From Typha latifolia (lineage: Eukaryota > Streptophyta > Magnoliopsida > Poales > Typhaceae), in NCBI GenBank assembly GCA_019914945.1, contig CM034107.1, positions 930,001 to 994,000 of the forward strand: a DNA stretch of 64,000 nt. The letters are read 5' to 3'. Position numbers and translations under genes: made by a program. Positions 36,421 to 48,920 of the stretch are shown here, piece by piece (position 1 is the first letter of the stretch; each line of letters opens with the position of its first letter). A model generated the notes under the pieces. That model made no database searches. It was not told the DNA's origin and worked only from the letters and a program-made list of their open reading frames with translations.

Positions 36421-36684
36421 ATGAGTAGACCTCTAAAGATTGGAATTCCCTTCCTCTCCATGAGTAAGGGAACTAGAAGAGTGGTGCACTTAAGGGAGAA
36501 GAAGAAGGAGGAGGAGGTAGCTCCTTATCTAGTTCTAAGGAAATTTAGGAAGCTCAAGAGTATAGTTCCGATGCGCGAAGATGCAGACGTAGAAGCATTG
36601 CTTCATACGACAACCGATTACATTGCCTTTCTAGAGATGCAAGTGAATGTTCTAAAGGCTCTCTCAGATTTCTATGGTTTGTAG
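36421..36684 (+). CDS. UPBEAT1-like atypical HLH protein
   Basis: Small helix-loop-helix regulator of the UPB1 type; Arabidopsis UPB1 represses peroxidase genes at the root transition zone. Single exon, 87 residues from the ATG at 36421 (MSRPLKIGIPFLSMSKGTRR); the frame stays open upstream to an ATG at 36304, but that extension is hydrophobic and unlike the family. The HLH covers roughly residues 37-80: helix 1 VLRKFRKLKSIVPM, loop REDADVEAL and helix 2 TTDYIAFLEMQVNVLKAL. Basic residues precede it (EKKKEEE), but the canonical E-box-contacting His/Glu/Arg set is absent, so it is unlikely to bind E-box DNA as a classical bHLH. It ends DFYGL. An IBH1-like gene lies 3.1 kb downstream on the same strand. 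Confidence 0.82.
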   Translation: MSRPLKIGIPFLSMSKGTRRVVHLREKKKEEEVAPYLVLRKFRKLKSIVPMREDADVEALLHTTTDYIAFLEMQVNVLKALSDFYGL

Positions 36685-39673
36685 AATAATTATCTCTCAG
36701 TATCTATCAATCTCTTAAAGAAGGGCCTTGCTTGGTTCTCAGTTTCTTTTGCATGTATTACATATGTACAAAATTTGAGAAGAGAATCAACTGAATGTTC
36801 TCATATGTAACTAACAGAGATATAGGTTGGCAAATAGTTGGATCAATTAGTCTATCAAGTTTATTGAATGTCTTGCCAATCTGAAGAGGATTGCGATCGA
36901 CTTCTTGAATTCTACCCTACAATTTTTGCAAGCAAATAGAAAAGAAAAATGGAATAAGGAGAATACTGTCCGAGTCATTGCAGTCTGCATGCTGGAGTTA
37001 GATAACCATCTTGAATAGTCTATCTTTTGCTCAAGTATTTAGTGGTTTCCCAGTTTTAGTGCTTCTAGTTTGTGGTATGTCCTCAGGAAGCAATAATCCA
37101 TAGTGTTAAAAGTAGTTTTCTTTTGGTTTCAGCAATGGAATTTTAGACATGTATTGTAAGTTATCAAATGAGAGATGACATAATTAATTATGACTGGGCA
37201 ATTTAACCATGACGTACTTAGAAATTAACATTGCTTTTTTATTCAAATTGAGATTGAATTTGTAAATGTATGGAAGTAAAAGTGATGAAAATTTACAAGT
37301 GGCTAATGGTTGGCTTCTTATATAAGATATATATACTGACATAATAAAACTTATCGAACTCAAATCATCTTGTAGCATTGTAGGACATCTCTGGTACTGT
37401 TAAGCATAATTTGAGAAACATGTTATGTTAGGCATGCAAGAAGCTGACAAGACTCCCCTGTTTCAAGGGGAAGTAATATTAGAAAGAGTAAGTTAAAGGG
37501 CAATTTGGCTTTTGATTTCAAAACGAGCTACCTTTTCTAAATCAGCACTATATGGAAAACACACACACATAAGGACTAAAAGATACATCCAAAGTCCCTG
37601 ATTAGTGTGACAAAACTTCCAAGAAGTACCCAGATTTAGGGCATGAAATGTTTAAAGGGTCTCTTGTACTCCAAATCTTCAATGATTCCTTGCTTATGGC
37701 TGTATGCCTTTGCTGAGACAGAGGAGCCCATCCATGTGTCCACATGTTTAGGGCACCCTAATAGGAACATATGATTATAGTCAGCTCCAAGAAACATAGT
37801 ACAATGTGTAACATATGTAGCATTCACTGCATAAACTTATGCATAAGTCTATCATATGCTCATATTAGTTTAGGTGCTCATGCAATCCATCATTATCTTG
37901 GAGACCAAGATCCTAAAATAGTAGCAAAGAACTTGATACTAATCCATTATTGTCTTGGAAGCAGATCAATATGCTGCACTTGTGACCAAGATCAGAAAGA
38001 ACTGGAGGATTTCATGACTATCTATCTATATGTGGAGTTGTTCATCTTTCCCTGTTTCTTGTCTCCAATTGATGACCATTGTAAAGAAACTTGCTATGCT
38101 TTATGTAGTTTATCAACTTCTCCATTATTTTCATGTTAGCATAGCTCAAATGGGGCACAAGGATAATGCCTTACATCTATACAAGCACCACATTGCATTC
38201 ATATCCTAGACAAGAAGGATAAGTAATCATTCAAAAGAAGAAAAAAATATATAAGGATCATAGAGAGAGTCTAAGGGTAAGAAAGGCATAGCAATGAGTC
38301 TCATGTGGAGCTCCAGAGACCATAAACCCCTATGTGGACACCATGTGATCTTACAATCTTCTTTGCTCAATGCCAACCATGGTAGAAGAAAAAAAAGAGA
38401 AAGTTATAGACCCCACACTTTCCACAGCCATTACCATGTTTCCTAGATCCTGCCAATCCATCTTTCCCACCACTCAATTGTGAGGGAAGGGAGGAGTAAA
38501 TATAACATCAGTATACATCCATCCTTTTGTCAACTTCAAACCTCAGAGACTGTACTTATTTAACTTTCTATTATGTAATAGAGTTAAATATATTTTATTC
38601 CACTAGATTTTGGTTCAAAATTATTTTGCCCATGTAAATTTTGTTTTGTATTATTATGCATCCTTAATAAATATGACAAAATGACTTAAAATAACCTCGT
38701 TTCTTTTCTAAAAAAAAATCAATTTTAAGAAAAAAAATAATTAAGAGTGACTTAGTAATACAAAATATAGATTCAGAGGATAAGATGATTCATGTTCCAA
38801 TAAATTTTAAGGTCTTTTAGGATAAAGTTTGGGCAAAGTAATTTTAGTCCAAATTAGAGGGAGGATAAAATATATATAATCTTATATAATATCATAAAGT
38901 GGAGGGGCTTTTCAAAGGATATATAATTTAATTAAAAGTTTCTCTAAGTACATAGAAGTTTCAAAGTCTTTGTTAGTCCTTAGAGGTTGACATAATTCTA
39001 AACATATGATCAGGATATATTGGAGCTCCATTTGATTTTTTGTGGTCAAGTGGGTCTTTTGAGCACCATGTGAATGCATGTGCTCTGTCTCTTCCCAAGG
39101 AGCCAGCCAGCTTCCTAACCCCTTATCAATGACCCAAAAACTTCTTCAATCTTTTATTTCTTTATTTTTGTTTTTTTTTGTCACTCCATCCTCTTTCAAA
39201 AGATTTTGTTATGCTTTGAAAGATTACTTCAAACTTGGATTCCAAATGCATATAATTTCAGTACACCATTGCAGATTAGAGATCAAACCCTCTGTTTTCC
39301 TTTGGAAGGCAACAACTTTGCAGTCCAAGGTTAGCTGATAAATAAGCTGAAACTGTTTCTAAAACTTTTTTATCGATTGCTGAAAGATTTGGCAATCCAT
39401 CATAAAGATTGCCAAAGAAATTGTAAAGATTTTTTATGGATTTCTTCTCCCATCAGACATCACATCATCAAATATGTCAGATGGAAAAGAAAATATTTGA
39501 TTGATGTGATGTTCAGTGACTAGTTTGTATAGAAGAAAAGAATTGGAAATTAAGGGAAGAAAAAAAAGGGAGAAAGTGGATAGAATTATTAGACTTTAGT
39601 TGATATAAATCCACATGCAACAGTTTAGGCCACATGCAGTGCTCTTGAGCAGAACCAACTATTGACTTCTTCC

Positions 39674-39680
39674 TATATAA
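39674..39680 (+). promoter_or_regulatory. TATA box of IBH1-like gene
   Basis: TATATAA 157 bases upstream of the ATG, followed by GCTACTTTGCCCCC and a long CT tract. It predicts transcription starting near 39705, so that the CT/TA tract lies in the leader. Confidence 0.65.
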
Positions 39681-39695
39681 GCTACTTTGCCCCCT

Positions 39696-39698
<3 letters not shown>

Positions 39699-39768
<70 letters not shown>
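39699..39768. repeat. (CT)n-(TA)n compound microsatellite in 5' leader
   Basis: About 26 CT dinucleotides followed by about nine TA dinucleotides, between the TATA box and the ATG of the IBH1-like gene. Confidence 0.95.
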
Positions 39769-39830
39769 CAAATTAAGCAAAGCAACCTTTCTTCTTCCTA
39801 CCTAGCATTCCAAATCACAGGTTCACAACC

Positions 39831-40385
39831 ATGCAAAGTACAACCAAATTCAGGCAAGCCTTCTTCAAGCACATGATCTTTGGTCTCCAACTAGCTAGCT
39901 TGTCATCCAGGAGCATGGGTCTCCAGAAAAGAAAGAATGCCATCAAGCTCTCAGCCAATGCTGCCATGGCATTAGCAAGAGGCAGCACTAAATGGACTCG
40001 TGCCCTCATCACTGACCTCTCAAAGGAGGAGCAAAACCGAGCCCTCTTGAGGTCCATCCTAGGGAAGAAGTATGGGAGTTTACCAAACACCTCTTACAAG
40101 ATCCAAAGAAGTAAGAGGATCTTGAGGAGGTCCTATAGGTGGTGCAATGAAAGGAGGAATTTTGTGCATGCATCCAATGGTTTGCCAACAAGTGTACTAG
40201 CTAGGAATGTGGTGAAGAGAAGGACCCAAGTGCTGAAAAGGCTTATTCCAGGTGGTGAGTCCTTGCATGGATTCTCTTTGCTAAATGAGGCTGTAGACTA
40301 TGTTGTCTCCCTTCAAGAGCAGGTGGATCTAATGCAATGTCTCTTGAAAGCCACTGCTGTTTCAAAGAGCTGGTATATAGTATAA
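39831..40385 (+). CDS. IBH1-like atypical bHLH transcription regulator
   Basis: IBH1/IBL1-type HLH protein, a repressor of cell elongation in brassinosteroid and gibberellin signalling that sequesters growth-promoting bHLHs (family knowledge). Single exon, 184 residues. The family N-terminal box is clear: MGLQKRKNAIKLSANAAMAL, then ARGSTKWTRALITDLSKEEQ and LLRSILG (about residues 29-78). The HLH lies at about residues 122-172: NVVKRRTQVLKRLIPGGESL, then LLNEAVDYVVSLQEQVDLMQ. The basic region lacks the E-box-contacting residues. The ATG at 39831 is downstream of a good TATA box and a CT-rich leader. The C-terminal tail (SKSWYIV) could change if a small intron removed it. Confidence 0.9.
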   Translation: MQSTTKFRQAFFKHMIFGLQLASLSSRSMGLQKRKNAIKLSANAAMALARGSTKWTRALITDLSKEEQNRALLRSILGKKYGSLPNTSYKIQRSKRILRRSYRWCNERRNFVHASNGLPTSVLARNVVKRRTQVLKRLIPGGESLHGFSLLNEAVDYVVSLQEQVDLMQCLLKATAVSKSWYIV

Positions 40386-43300
40386 ACTTTAGTTTTCAAG
40401 TAATCAAGTATACTTTGGATGAATATTGTCTTCTTACTATTGTTTTTGTTTTAATAAACAGAGAAGCTTCATTTGGTGGAAAATCAGGGAACTTCTCAAC
40501 CAGGGGAAGTGTTTTCTTAATACAAAGATCAAGGCCTCTCATGGATTACAGTGTAAGTGTAACATGCAAAGGATGTTATCTTTGGTTGAGTTCCTAAGCA
40601 TGCTATCTCTGCAAAATATGGTAGCAGTGTAGAAGGGCTCTAACAGAAAAAACTGGAGGAGACCCATCTGATGTGGTGTAAATTTTTTGTTGTTCTTATC
40701 GAATGAATATTGGATTGCTTTCATCTTTTTCACTTCTAAATTGAAAGTTGCCATTGTCAGACTTGAATCTTTAATAACTACCAAAGTTTATCCTCATGCA
40801 TATAGAATGCTGGAAATTAATATCCTAGTGGAAGAAAAGGTCCTCATGTATCAAAATATGAATGTGATGGAAAGATGTGTCAGAATGTCTGAAATTGTTT
40901 ACTGTTGCAATTTGCAGTTTTTTTCGGGGGGGATAAAAAGAAGTTATTTTCACCATGCTGTCTCCTTTATCTTTCCTAAGTTTCCTTAAAGGAAAAAAAA
41001 AAAGGTGATACACAATGTAACTTTTAAGAAAGGTCTGAAAATGGCCCTTGAAAGGAACATCAGCCTATCCATAATAAGCTTTACAGTAGGAATACCAAAC
41101 TCACTTTATACCCAACCGTCTACAGAAGCATCTCTCATAGTCATAGCAACAATATGATTCTTCTGCATGTTAGTATAGCTCAAGTGGCCTATGTGCCTCA
41201 TGTAACTTTAAATCTTTAAATTTACCTTTATGAGACAAAAGAATCGATCAAGTTCCTAGATCTCCAAGTTCACTCAAGAAATAATATGTGATACGACTCG
41301 ATCGTTCACGGCACATAGAGCTCATATGGTCGAACATATTTATCTAATTTAGCCATTTACATTCATTTTGGCAGCTATTATTTCAGTTGAGCCATATACT
41401 CAAAGCAGCCATTGAAATCAACTTGTTAGTTCATTAATTTGGTCTAGTCAAATTAATTAATTATTTTTCTCGAGTTATGACATGTATTGTGAAACTAAGT
41501 TCGACTTGGGTTAGTCAAGTTACATGAGTTCATCGAGTTTGTATTTGAGTCTGTCTAAGATTTGACTTTATAAATATGTGAAGTGCAACCCTAATTTTAT
41601 TATGAAGGATTATTTGTTTGCCGCCTCCTATCTCTCTCTATCTCTATTTCTAGGCATCGACCACCCTCCTTCCACCTCCCTTTTTGCCAATTCGATGAAG
41701 TCCAACCGTGCCATCATCATTTTCTCTTCCCTCTATCCCTTTTTCAAACCATACTCTCTAATCTCCATTAAAAAGTAAGTTAATTTGTGCACTTATTCAG
41801 ACATTAAGGGCAACTAAGATGCAACCAATCCGAGTAGATTCAACTACGTTAATATAGCTTGTATCAGTACGAAGATAGAGAATTGTGAAGATCAAATATC
41901 AGAACATACTAAAGATATATATTACTTCATGACACTTAAATCAAATAGCAATTGTAGTAAGGCAATCTTATCTCTACAAAGGCAACAGTTGGGAATAATT
42001 AGACTTGGGGCAACTGAACAAGTGCTTAGACTGTCCACAGAATGAGCCAATATGTAGTGGGGACAAACACAACAAAACCAGTCTGGAGAATGATTTATGC
42101 AATACAAGCAAATTATATGCAGAGGGATCCCTGAGCAATGGAAGAAATTTGAATGGCATTGAGGTATCTTATTATCTATTTAAGATTGTATCGTCGCTAT
42201 CGGCAGCCAACTTTTCTGTGATAATCCTCATGCATTGCATGTTCTGCCAGTTTTGGTTAATTGTCTGGCAACTGAACTCGTTATAGCATAGTGAGCTGGA
42301 ATTCATCAGTATGTTGTATAAGTCATAACTGTAGAAGGACAACACTGAAGCAGATAATAAGCCAACATAGTTGCAGCACAGTTTGAACAAGACAATGCAG
42401 TCATAATCAAATCTAGCTGCCTCTTTAACTAACAGAAAGAATATGAAAATTTGGCAAATACCAATGGATTGTTTTGAGTTTTGACATTAAGAGTGTACTC
42501 CTTGAAGTGGAATTTTAACTCTAACAGTGGATTAGTTTGTCCTGCACTATCTTGTGGAGCAGTCATTATGATTCTCACCAATATCAGCAAGTAAGTAAGG
42601 ATCATTCACTGCGGCTTGAAACCGTAAGAAGTAATTCTAAGAATTGCAAACCGTAAAAAACTTAGTTATCGTAGAAAACCACAAGGATCTTTATAATAGC
42701 TGCAAATCTCAGGGGAGGTCTATGATAAAAACTGAAATCGAATAAAGGAATAATGCAGACTGATTTGAAGTCAAGTTCAGTGTGACCAAACTAACCAACT
42801 ACTTCTAGAGTTAAGTTTGTTTTATAAGCATTTGACTTGTATTCTGTGAGAAGACAAGAAGTAGGTCTGAGGTCTGCTAATGCCTCCGTATTACACCTTC
42901 TTTCTACTTATGAACTCAATTATTAGCAGTCTTGCAGTTAGTCTTGCAGTTAGGAGTTGACAGCTCCAACAACAAAAAAATTGGTCAATTCACTCTCCAC
43001 AAAATGAATAAATGGTGAAGCATATGTTTTGACAAACTGTTTGAGTTACCACATACTCAAGTTAAGTAATTTCTTGCCCTTATGTCAGTTGTAAAGTATA
43101 CTCCGAAAAGTTCAGACTTACATTCAGCTCCAGATGTGTTCAGTTTCAGCGTGTCCGAAGATTATAATAGTTCTGGATAAGATTTATGAGATTTTTGATA
43201 AAACTCTGGTGCATTAAAAGATCAAGAAAATTAAGATGACATTCTTAGTCATAATTTTATAGGTTCATCTTATCTGAACTTCTTATGGAGAAGCCACAAT

Positions 43301-45629
43301 GTGACATATAACCTGAGATCTTATCTTTCTTAGAAAACATGATTAATAAAATGTATGGTAGAGGAGTGTGTCTTGACATCTGAAGGTCTGTAGACAAAAA
43401 TTTGGCAAAACACAACATGAACAAGTCAACAAACTGTGCCTAATCTGAAACCAATCTACTATGGTTTAGTAATAATTGAAGTTGAGATGTTGCTTGAAGT
43501 CAGTTATTATTATCCTACACTTTTGTCCACGGAATGTTTGAATTTGACAAGGATTTGGGCTAAACTTCAAATTAATGACCTGGCCCACTTGAGGAACCAA
43601 CTACTGCATTCAAGTGATGATATTGAAAAATACTTCAACAAACAACTACCTCAATAATGGCTCCTGCATCAAAGTAAGTATGACAGGAGCGGAAGCCAAC
43701 ATCAAAATCTTAAGCTAATATCCTGCTACAAAATTACATCTTTGGTATTCTAATCATATGTTCATAAAATATACTTGGTTTAACCACACTCTTCCTAATT
43801 TAACCTGCTAATGTAATAGGATCAGAAACATTAGATAGACATGCTAATTTAATAGAATTGGAACCAATCACTTAATTTGAGCTACTTATTTCTCAGAATA
43901 CAAAACTGCCAATAGACATGCTAAAGACCATTATTCGCATGATTGATCACAAATTTCTATTAAACTCTTATCTCGCTAATTTAAGCTTTCTGGCACAACT
44001 GGAGTTACCTATACCCATCAAAACGCAAAACTGAATTGGGGTCAATCCCTAATCCTTCTCTCTCTCTCACTCACACACACATGCTCTGTTGCTGTTAAAC
44101 TTACTTGCACTCCAATTATCGTCATCATCAAATTATTTGTGAAGTCTCCTGGTGGCAGTCATCATCGGAAGTAGTATGGTTTGATAAATATAAAGCCACT
44201 AGCATGGCTGGTATTCATTACTTCCTATTTAGATAGATAGTATGCACTCCTTGAACAAATCCTAGCGAGCTTTAGGATTTAGAAGTCTTGTTAAGCACAC
44301 GAAAAAGATGTGTAGATAATCTGAAGTCTTGTCTAGGTATATCTCCTTATCTAAATGCTTATCTATGATCGTAAGATTACGTGACGGCTTACGTTAGTAT
44401 CAGAATAACTTAGACTTGAGATGTTAGAAATCAAAAGAATATTTTTAAAACTAAAGAAATGTTAGAAGGTATGTTGATGAGGTAGATCAGCTAACCTGCT
44501 ATGTTTTTAAGAGGTATTTCTCAGTCAACTCTAGGTACAAGGACCACCATGTTCAAGATTTTATTCTCAATTTAATTGAGTCAACTTTCTTAATGGAATA
44601 CACACATCTTGCAGAAGAACTCATTTAGAAGAACTTTTACTAATATCTGATCTAATCTTTTATTTTGTAGAAAATATGTTATCTTCGTTAACTAAGACAG
44701 CTTACCTATTCTAACTGATCTTCTTGTGAGTGGCCAGCATTTATATCTACATTTAATTTCGCTGTTTCGTGAGATGATCGAACTTATTAGCAATGCATAT
44801 TCTCAAATTGCATCAACAAGTGAATGGTTGGATGTGATCCAAGCTCTCAGTCTTTGAAGGCCCTACACTGAAAAACAAAGAGAGAGAAAAAAGAAGTGGC
44901 AGATATATAAATACACTATTATATGTTCATAGGTGCAAAAATTCTTGTCCATTAAGCACAATTTGTTCTTGGTCGCTACAGTAGGATAAGCTAATGTAAA
45001 GATGATTTATTACAAAATTAAAAAAGATAAACTAAAATGACAAGTTGAAGGCATTTTAGACATCTAGGCCAATCAATTGTGCGAAAAGAAAAATCCGATA
45101 ATACCAATTTGGTGAGATTTATTAACTCTAGTTAGGAGGTCAAAACAAGAATAAGATAAGGCATTAAGACTCCCTGATCAAGAAACCAAGTGGAGACTTA
45201 GATGGTAGGTTATTCCTACATTAATTAGGTGGGCAATATAATTTCAAGAAAAAATAGCAGCCACGAAGGCCAGCTATGTGTGTGATATGTATGAACTGGG
45301 GAGAGGATCTTCCTCTTAATTCACAGAAGGGTATCTTGGGTGTCACCCTCGTGATATGTTGACTGACAAGCCTACGGCGAAGAGTAGTGAATGTGAGGTG
45401 CAATTTTTAATGCTTGTGATCTTAAGATGGTCAGCACCATACGTATGGGCTTTGCTATATTGAGTCAAGACAAAGCAATAAGAAAAGTTTCTCTTCTTTC
45501 TTCACTCTATATATCTGTTTTCCATCTCCTTTTCATATACGTTACCTCTTACGCACATACACATATATAAAGAGTGAACTACTCATTTCACAAGACAAGA
45601 AAGCTATCTGTCTCGAGGTGGAAGAAGAA
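40386..45629. other. gene-free spacer with possible gene relics
   Basis: Five kilobases with no exon set I can assemble. Two stretches look more coding-like than the rest: about 41999-42163 (+), ending at a plausible GAG|GTATCTT donor, and about 43436-43657 (+). Neither shows a recognisable domain and both are interrupted upstream by stops. The last 130 bases hold two TATA-like boxes (45508-45514 and 45564-45571) of the CER3-like gene. Confidence 0.5.
45564..45571 (+). promoter_or_regulatory. candidate TATA box of CER3-like gene
   Basis: TATATAAA 59 bases upstream of the ATG. A second candidate, TATATAT at 45508-45514, would give a more usual leader of about 90 bases. I cannot decide between them. 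Confidence 0.4.
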
Positions 45630-48139
45630 ATGGCTCCTCCTTTGTCTTCGTGGCCTTGGGATAGCTTTGGCAAATACAAGGCATGGAGTTTCTTTGCATG
45701 TGATTATACCACTAGGTTACATATAGCAAGGCTAAATGGATAAGTATCTGATTCAGTTGTTGGTTTTGAGTGCAGTATCTCTTATATGGGCCTCTTGTAG
45801 CCAAGGCTGTGCACTCATGGAGAGAAGGGATAGTAGAGACTTGGTACCTTCACATCTTAATCCTCTGTGGCCTAAGAGGACTAGTTCACCAGCTATGGTT
45901 CTCCTTCAGCAACATGCTCTTCTTAACTCGGCGACGCAGGGTGATCAAAGATGGCGTCGACTTCAAGCAGATCGACGAAGAGTGGGACTGGTAGACCACT
46001 GCGTGCATTCCATCAAACACCTTTAGTTTGGGACCAAAGTTGTTATGTATTTGATCAAATCTTAAATTTATCTCTCTCTCTCTCTCTCTCTCTCTCCCCT
46101 CCAGGGACAACTTTCTCATCCTGCAAGCTTTCATTGGAGTCATGTTCTTGAATATAATGCCATCCTTAGGTGACCTCCCACTCTGGGACATAAGAGGATG
46201 CATTGTTGCTCTAATCCTCCATGTGGGTCTCTCAGAGCCACTGTTCTATTTGGTGCATAGATGCTTACATAAAGGTTTTCTCTTCACTCATTACCATAGG
46301 ATTCACCACTCCTCTGCAGTTCTGCAGCCCTTCACAGGTATAGAGAACTAAACACCACCAACATCCTTTTGAAATGATGCACTGTTGTGTAATCCTCTTA
46401 ATTTTTGTTTTCTTTGATATGGTTAGCTGGATTTGCTACACCTTTAGAGCACATCATTCTGACATTGATAATGGGTGGTCCAATTCTTGGAGCCTTCTTG
46501 ATTGGATCTGGTTCTATTGGCTTGCTATATAGCCACATCATCATATTTGACTTCATGAGGTGCATGGGTCATAGCAATGTGGAGGTGGTCCATCATAAGG
46601 TGTTTGAGGCCATTCCAGTGCTTAAATACCTCATTTATAGCCCTGTGTGAGTGACCATACTTTTGCTCACACTTGTTCACATGCATATATCATATATGTA
46701 GTTATATTTCATAATCAATAATCAAATATATATGGATGTGGACATTCATAAAATGAACATGATTCAAGTGCTAAAAGATAGAAATTTTTTGGCACTGCCG
46801 GATTTTTCATGCTACTGGGATCAAATTTTCTTTGTCAAAACTCATGCATTTACCTGCATACTTGGGCTAAAACACTGAGAAATGTGCAATTGAAGTAGCT
46901 GTTTGTGTATGCAGGTATCACACCCTTCATCACAAGGAGAAGAACTCCAACTTCTGCCTCTTTATGCCTCTGTTTGATGCATTGGGAGGGACACTCAATG
47001 TCAAGTCCTGGGAGTTGCAGAAGGAGATAAGTTCAGGTATCGGGGAACTTGGCATACATGAATAAAAAGAAGCTCTAAATTGCAGTGAACAGTTCTCAGC
47101 CACTAAGCTGATCAATTGAAAGATTATGATTCTAACTTATTCATAACCTGAAATTTGATCATAGCATAGATTACTTAAAAACTTTCGACTGCATCTATCC
47201 TATAACCATTGGTTACAGAAGATTACTTTTAGTTGGTGTTTATCTTATGCTTGTTTTTTACACAGTACATAACGAAAATTATGCCATGCTGCTGATCTAG
47301 GTAAAAATGACCAAGTTCCTGATTTTGTATTCCTCGCTCATGTGGTCGACGTGATCTCCTCCCTGCATGTGTCATTCGTCTTTCGATCAGTCAGCTCAAT
47401 GCCATTTGCAGCTAACCTAATTCTATTGCCACTTTGGCCTGGTGCTTTCGTATGCATGCTCCTCATGTGGGCTTTGTCCAAGACCTTCTTGGTCACCTTC
47501 TACAACCTAAGGGGTAGACTGCATCAAACATGGACAGTTCCTAGATATGGATTTCAGGTTTGTGGTTGATTCCTTATGCCTTAATATAACTTCCTTGATG
47601 AATGCTTGCATGTTATAGCTTATAACTACTGGTTTACGATTATCATATGCTCGATCGCAGTATTTCTTGCCATTTGCTAGAGATGGCATCAATGAACAGA
47701 TCGAGCTAGCGATACTAAGAGCAGATAAGATTGGAGTCAAGGTACTTAGTCTTGCAGCATTAAACAAGGTTAGTTAAGACTTACGAGAACACGTTGTTAC
47801 TATGCTCTAAAATCTTGTGATATGTGATTGTTATTTATCATGATATAAGTAGCTAAGAGGAATACAAGTTTAAAGTAATAGTAAGAGTACCTTTTGTTAC
47901 AGAATGAAGCACTAAATGGAGGTGGAACCCTCTTTGTAAACAAGCACCCAGATCTGAGAGTGAGAGTGGTCCATGGAAACACCTTAACAGCAGCAGTTAT
48001 CCTCAATGAAATCCCAAGCAATGTGCAAGAAGTCTTCCTCACTGGAGCTACATCCAAGCTTGGAAGAGCCATTGCTCTGTACCTTTGCAGGAAAAAGATC
48101 AAAGTCTTGGTAAGAACACTCATTTGAATCACCACTTTG

Positions 48140-48184
<45 letters not shown>

Positions 48185-48836
48185 CTGTGTGTGTCTGATC
48201 AATGATACTTTGCAGATGTTGACTCTATCAGCAGAAAGATTTCAAAAGATTCAGAAGGAAGCCCCTGCAGAGTATCAACAGTATCTTGCACAAATTACAA
48301 AGTATCAAGCAGCAAAAAATTGCAAGGTATGTACATCAGCTAGCACAACCAATTTCATGATCTTGATGAAATTAAATTCTAACAAAAATAATTTTATTAG
48401 ACATGGGTTGTTGGAAAATGGTTGTCGCCGAGGGAGCAGAGGTGGGCTCCACCGGGCACGCACTTCCACCAATTCGTCGTCCCTCCAATCATCAGCTTCA
48501 GAAGAGACTGCACCTATGGAAAGCTGGCTGCCTTGAGGCTCCCTAAGGATGTCCAAGGACTAGGAGTATGTGAGGTGAACACACTCTCTTACCCCTCCAT
48601 TAACTTCTTCTATTGAGGTCCAGATGAAAACATAAATTGACTAAATACATGTGTTACTCTTTTCTGATGCAATGGAACAGTACACAGTGGATCGCGGTGT
48701 TGTCCACGCTTGTCATGCCGGTGGCGTCGTCCATTGCCTGGAAGGCTGGACGCACCACGAGGTCGGTGCTATCGATGTCGACCGGATTGATGTTGTCTGG
48801 AATGCTGCAATGAAGCATGGACTAACACCAGTGTGA
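45630..48836 (+). CDS. CER3: CER3/WAX2/GLOSSY1-type very-long-chain alkane synthesis protein
   Basis: ER membrane protein that works with CER1 to turn very-long-chain acyl-CoA into cuticular wax alkanes. Eleven exons: 45630-45680, 45776-45990, 46105-46337, 46427-46646, 46915-47036, 47301-47557, 47661-47768, 47903-48109, 48216-48326, 48401-48574, 48681-48836, giving 617 residues (Arabidopsis CER3 632). The fatty-acid-hydroxylase His clusters are HRCLH (140-144), HYHRIHH (151-157) and HTLHH (242-246), with several membrane helices before residue 360. The C-terminal WAX2 domain is strongly conserved: [53 protein letters not shown] and [15 protein letters not shown]. Intron 1 needs a GC donor (AAG|GCATGG) to keep frame (KYK|YLLYGP). 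CER3 rather than CER1 is chosen from the start [19 protein letters not shown] and the C-terminal sequence. Confidence 0.95.
46071..46096. repeat. (CT)n tract in CER3-like intron 2
   Basis: Thirteen TC dinucleotides that form the polypyrimidine tract directly before the exon 3 acceptor (CCCTCCAG). Length variation here could affect splicing (inference). Confidence 0.9.
48139..48184. repeat. (TA)n-(TG)n compound microsatellite in CER3-like intron 8
   Basis: About nine AT units followed by about 14 GT units in the short intron between exons 8 and 9. Confidence 0.9.
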
Positions 48837-48885
48837 GGAACAAGCATTTGAAGAAGAAAACAGAAAAGTAGCTCTCAAGTAGGGG

Positions 48886-48920
<35 letters not shown>

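Larger units (their letters stand above)
36685..39830. other. spacer and promoter of IBH1-like gene
   Basis: Just over 3 kb without coding exons. It is AT-rich with short non-family open frames. The last 170 bases hold the TATA box, a (CT)n-(TA)n tract and the short leader of the IBH1-like gene. Confidence 0.6.
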
